Assembly: GCA_007135505.1 (NCBI GenBank)
Contig: SLIS01000440.1
Coordinates: 1 to 6,567 of the forward strand
Length of the DNA: 6,567 bases
Reading direction: 5' to 3'
Origin: Halovivax sp.
Lineage (GTDB): Archaea > Halobacteriota > Halobacteria > Halobacteriales > Natrialbaceae
How positions within the stretch are numbered: the first letter of the stretch is position 1; each line of letters opens with the position of its first letter. A program made the position numbers and the translations under genes. The notes below the pieces were generated by a model. The model was not told where the DNA came from. It made no database searches and was given only the letters and a program-made list of their open reading frames with translations. Of the stretch, positions 6,465 through 6,567 are shown piece by piece.

Positions 6465-6525
6465 TGACGTCGTGGTCCGGTAGGCCGACCGAATGCGAAG
6501 TAGTCCGGCGGCGTCGAACCGCATA

Positions 6526-6538
6526 CGAATGTCTATGG
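6526..6538 (+). promoter_or_regulatory. Candidate promoter for a gene entering at the window edge
   Basis: CGAAT followed by TCTATGG is centred about 27 bases before the ATG at 6562. The preceding ACGAAT block is identical to that in the promoter at 3999-4010. The TATA match is weak, and the spacing carries most of the argument. Confidence 0.35.
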
Positions 6539-6561
6539 CGTCGGTAGTGCTGGTACCAGGT

Positions 6562-6567
6562 ATGAGC
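6562..6567 (+). CDS. Possible first two codons of a following gene (partial)
   Basis: ATGAGC at the very end of the window lies at the leaderless distance from the candidate promoter at 6526. The same frame is open from an ATG at 6493, with further ATGs at 6529 and 6535 giving MSMASVVLVPGMS, so a longer N-terminus is possible. Two to 25 codons cannot identify a product. It would be divergent from the mscS-like gene. Bases 6387-6528 otherwise hold only the channel promoter and the inverted repeat. Confidence 0.25.

Overview
The window is chromosomal DNA from a haloarchaeon (class Halobacteria). The evidence is high GC with strong G/C third-position bias, very acidic proteins rich in Asp and Glu, a topoisomerase VI operon, several small protein families that I know only from haloarchaea, and promoters with archaeal BRE/TATA elements about 25-29 bases upstream of start codons (leaderless transcripts). 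I see no mobile element, CRISPR array, tRNA or rRNA.

Layout. Bases 1-2674 (+) hold the 3' two thirds of top6B followed by top6A, overlapping by ATGA and so probably translationally coupled. Together they encode DNA topoisomerase VI. Next (2796-3215, +) is a small membrane-anchored protein with a pilin-like beta domain. It converges with a minus-strand run of three separately promoted genes: a metallo-beta-lactamase-fold hydrolase (3277-3975), a small haloarchaeal protein (4093-4404) and a small zinc-ribbon protein (4554-4793). A divergent promoter region with a perfect 7-bp-arm inverted repeat then leads to a UspA-like protein (4935-5342, +), which converges with a minus-strand MscS mechanosensitive channel (5397-6386). 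The last 181 bases hold the channel promoter, a second 7-bp-arm inverted repeat, and what looks like the promoter and first two codons of another plus-strand gene.

How the genes work together. Only top6B-top6A form a clear functional unit, supplying the A2B2 ATP-driven type IIB topoisomerase. The rest looks like ordinary haloarchaeal housekeeping and stress genes transcribed one by one. The channel and UspA-like protein could both serve osmotic or general stress, but they converge and are not an operon.

I did not find a new multi-gene system. The points most worth a second look are a tandem duplication inside Top6B ahead of the transducer domain, a metallo-beta-lactamase protein lacking the normal HxHxDH motif, a UspA-like protein whose glycine-rich nucleotide loop has decayed, the two inverted repeats beside promoters, and a TATA box that argues against the longest start of one small gene.
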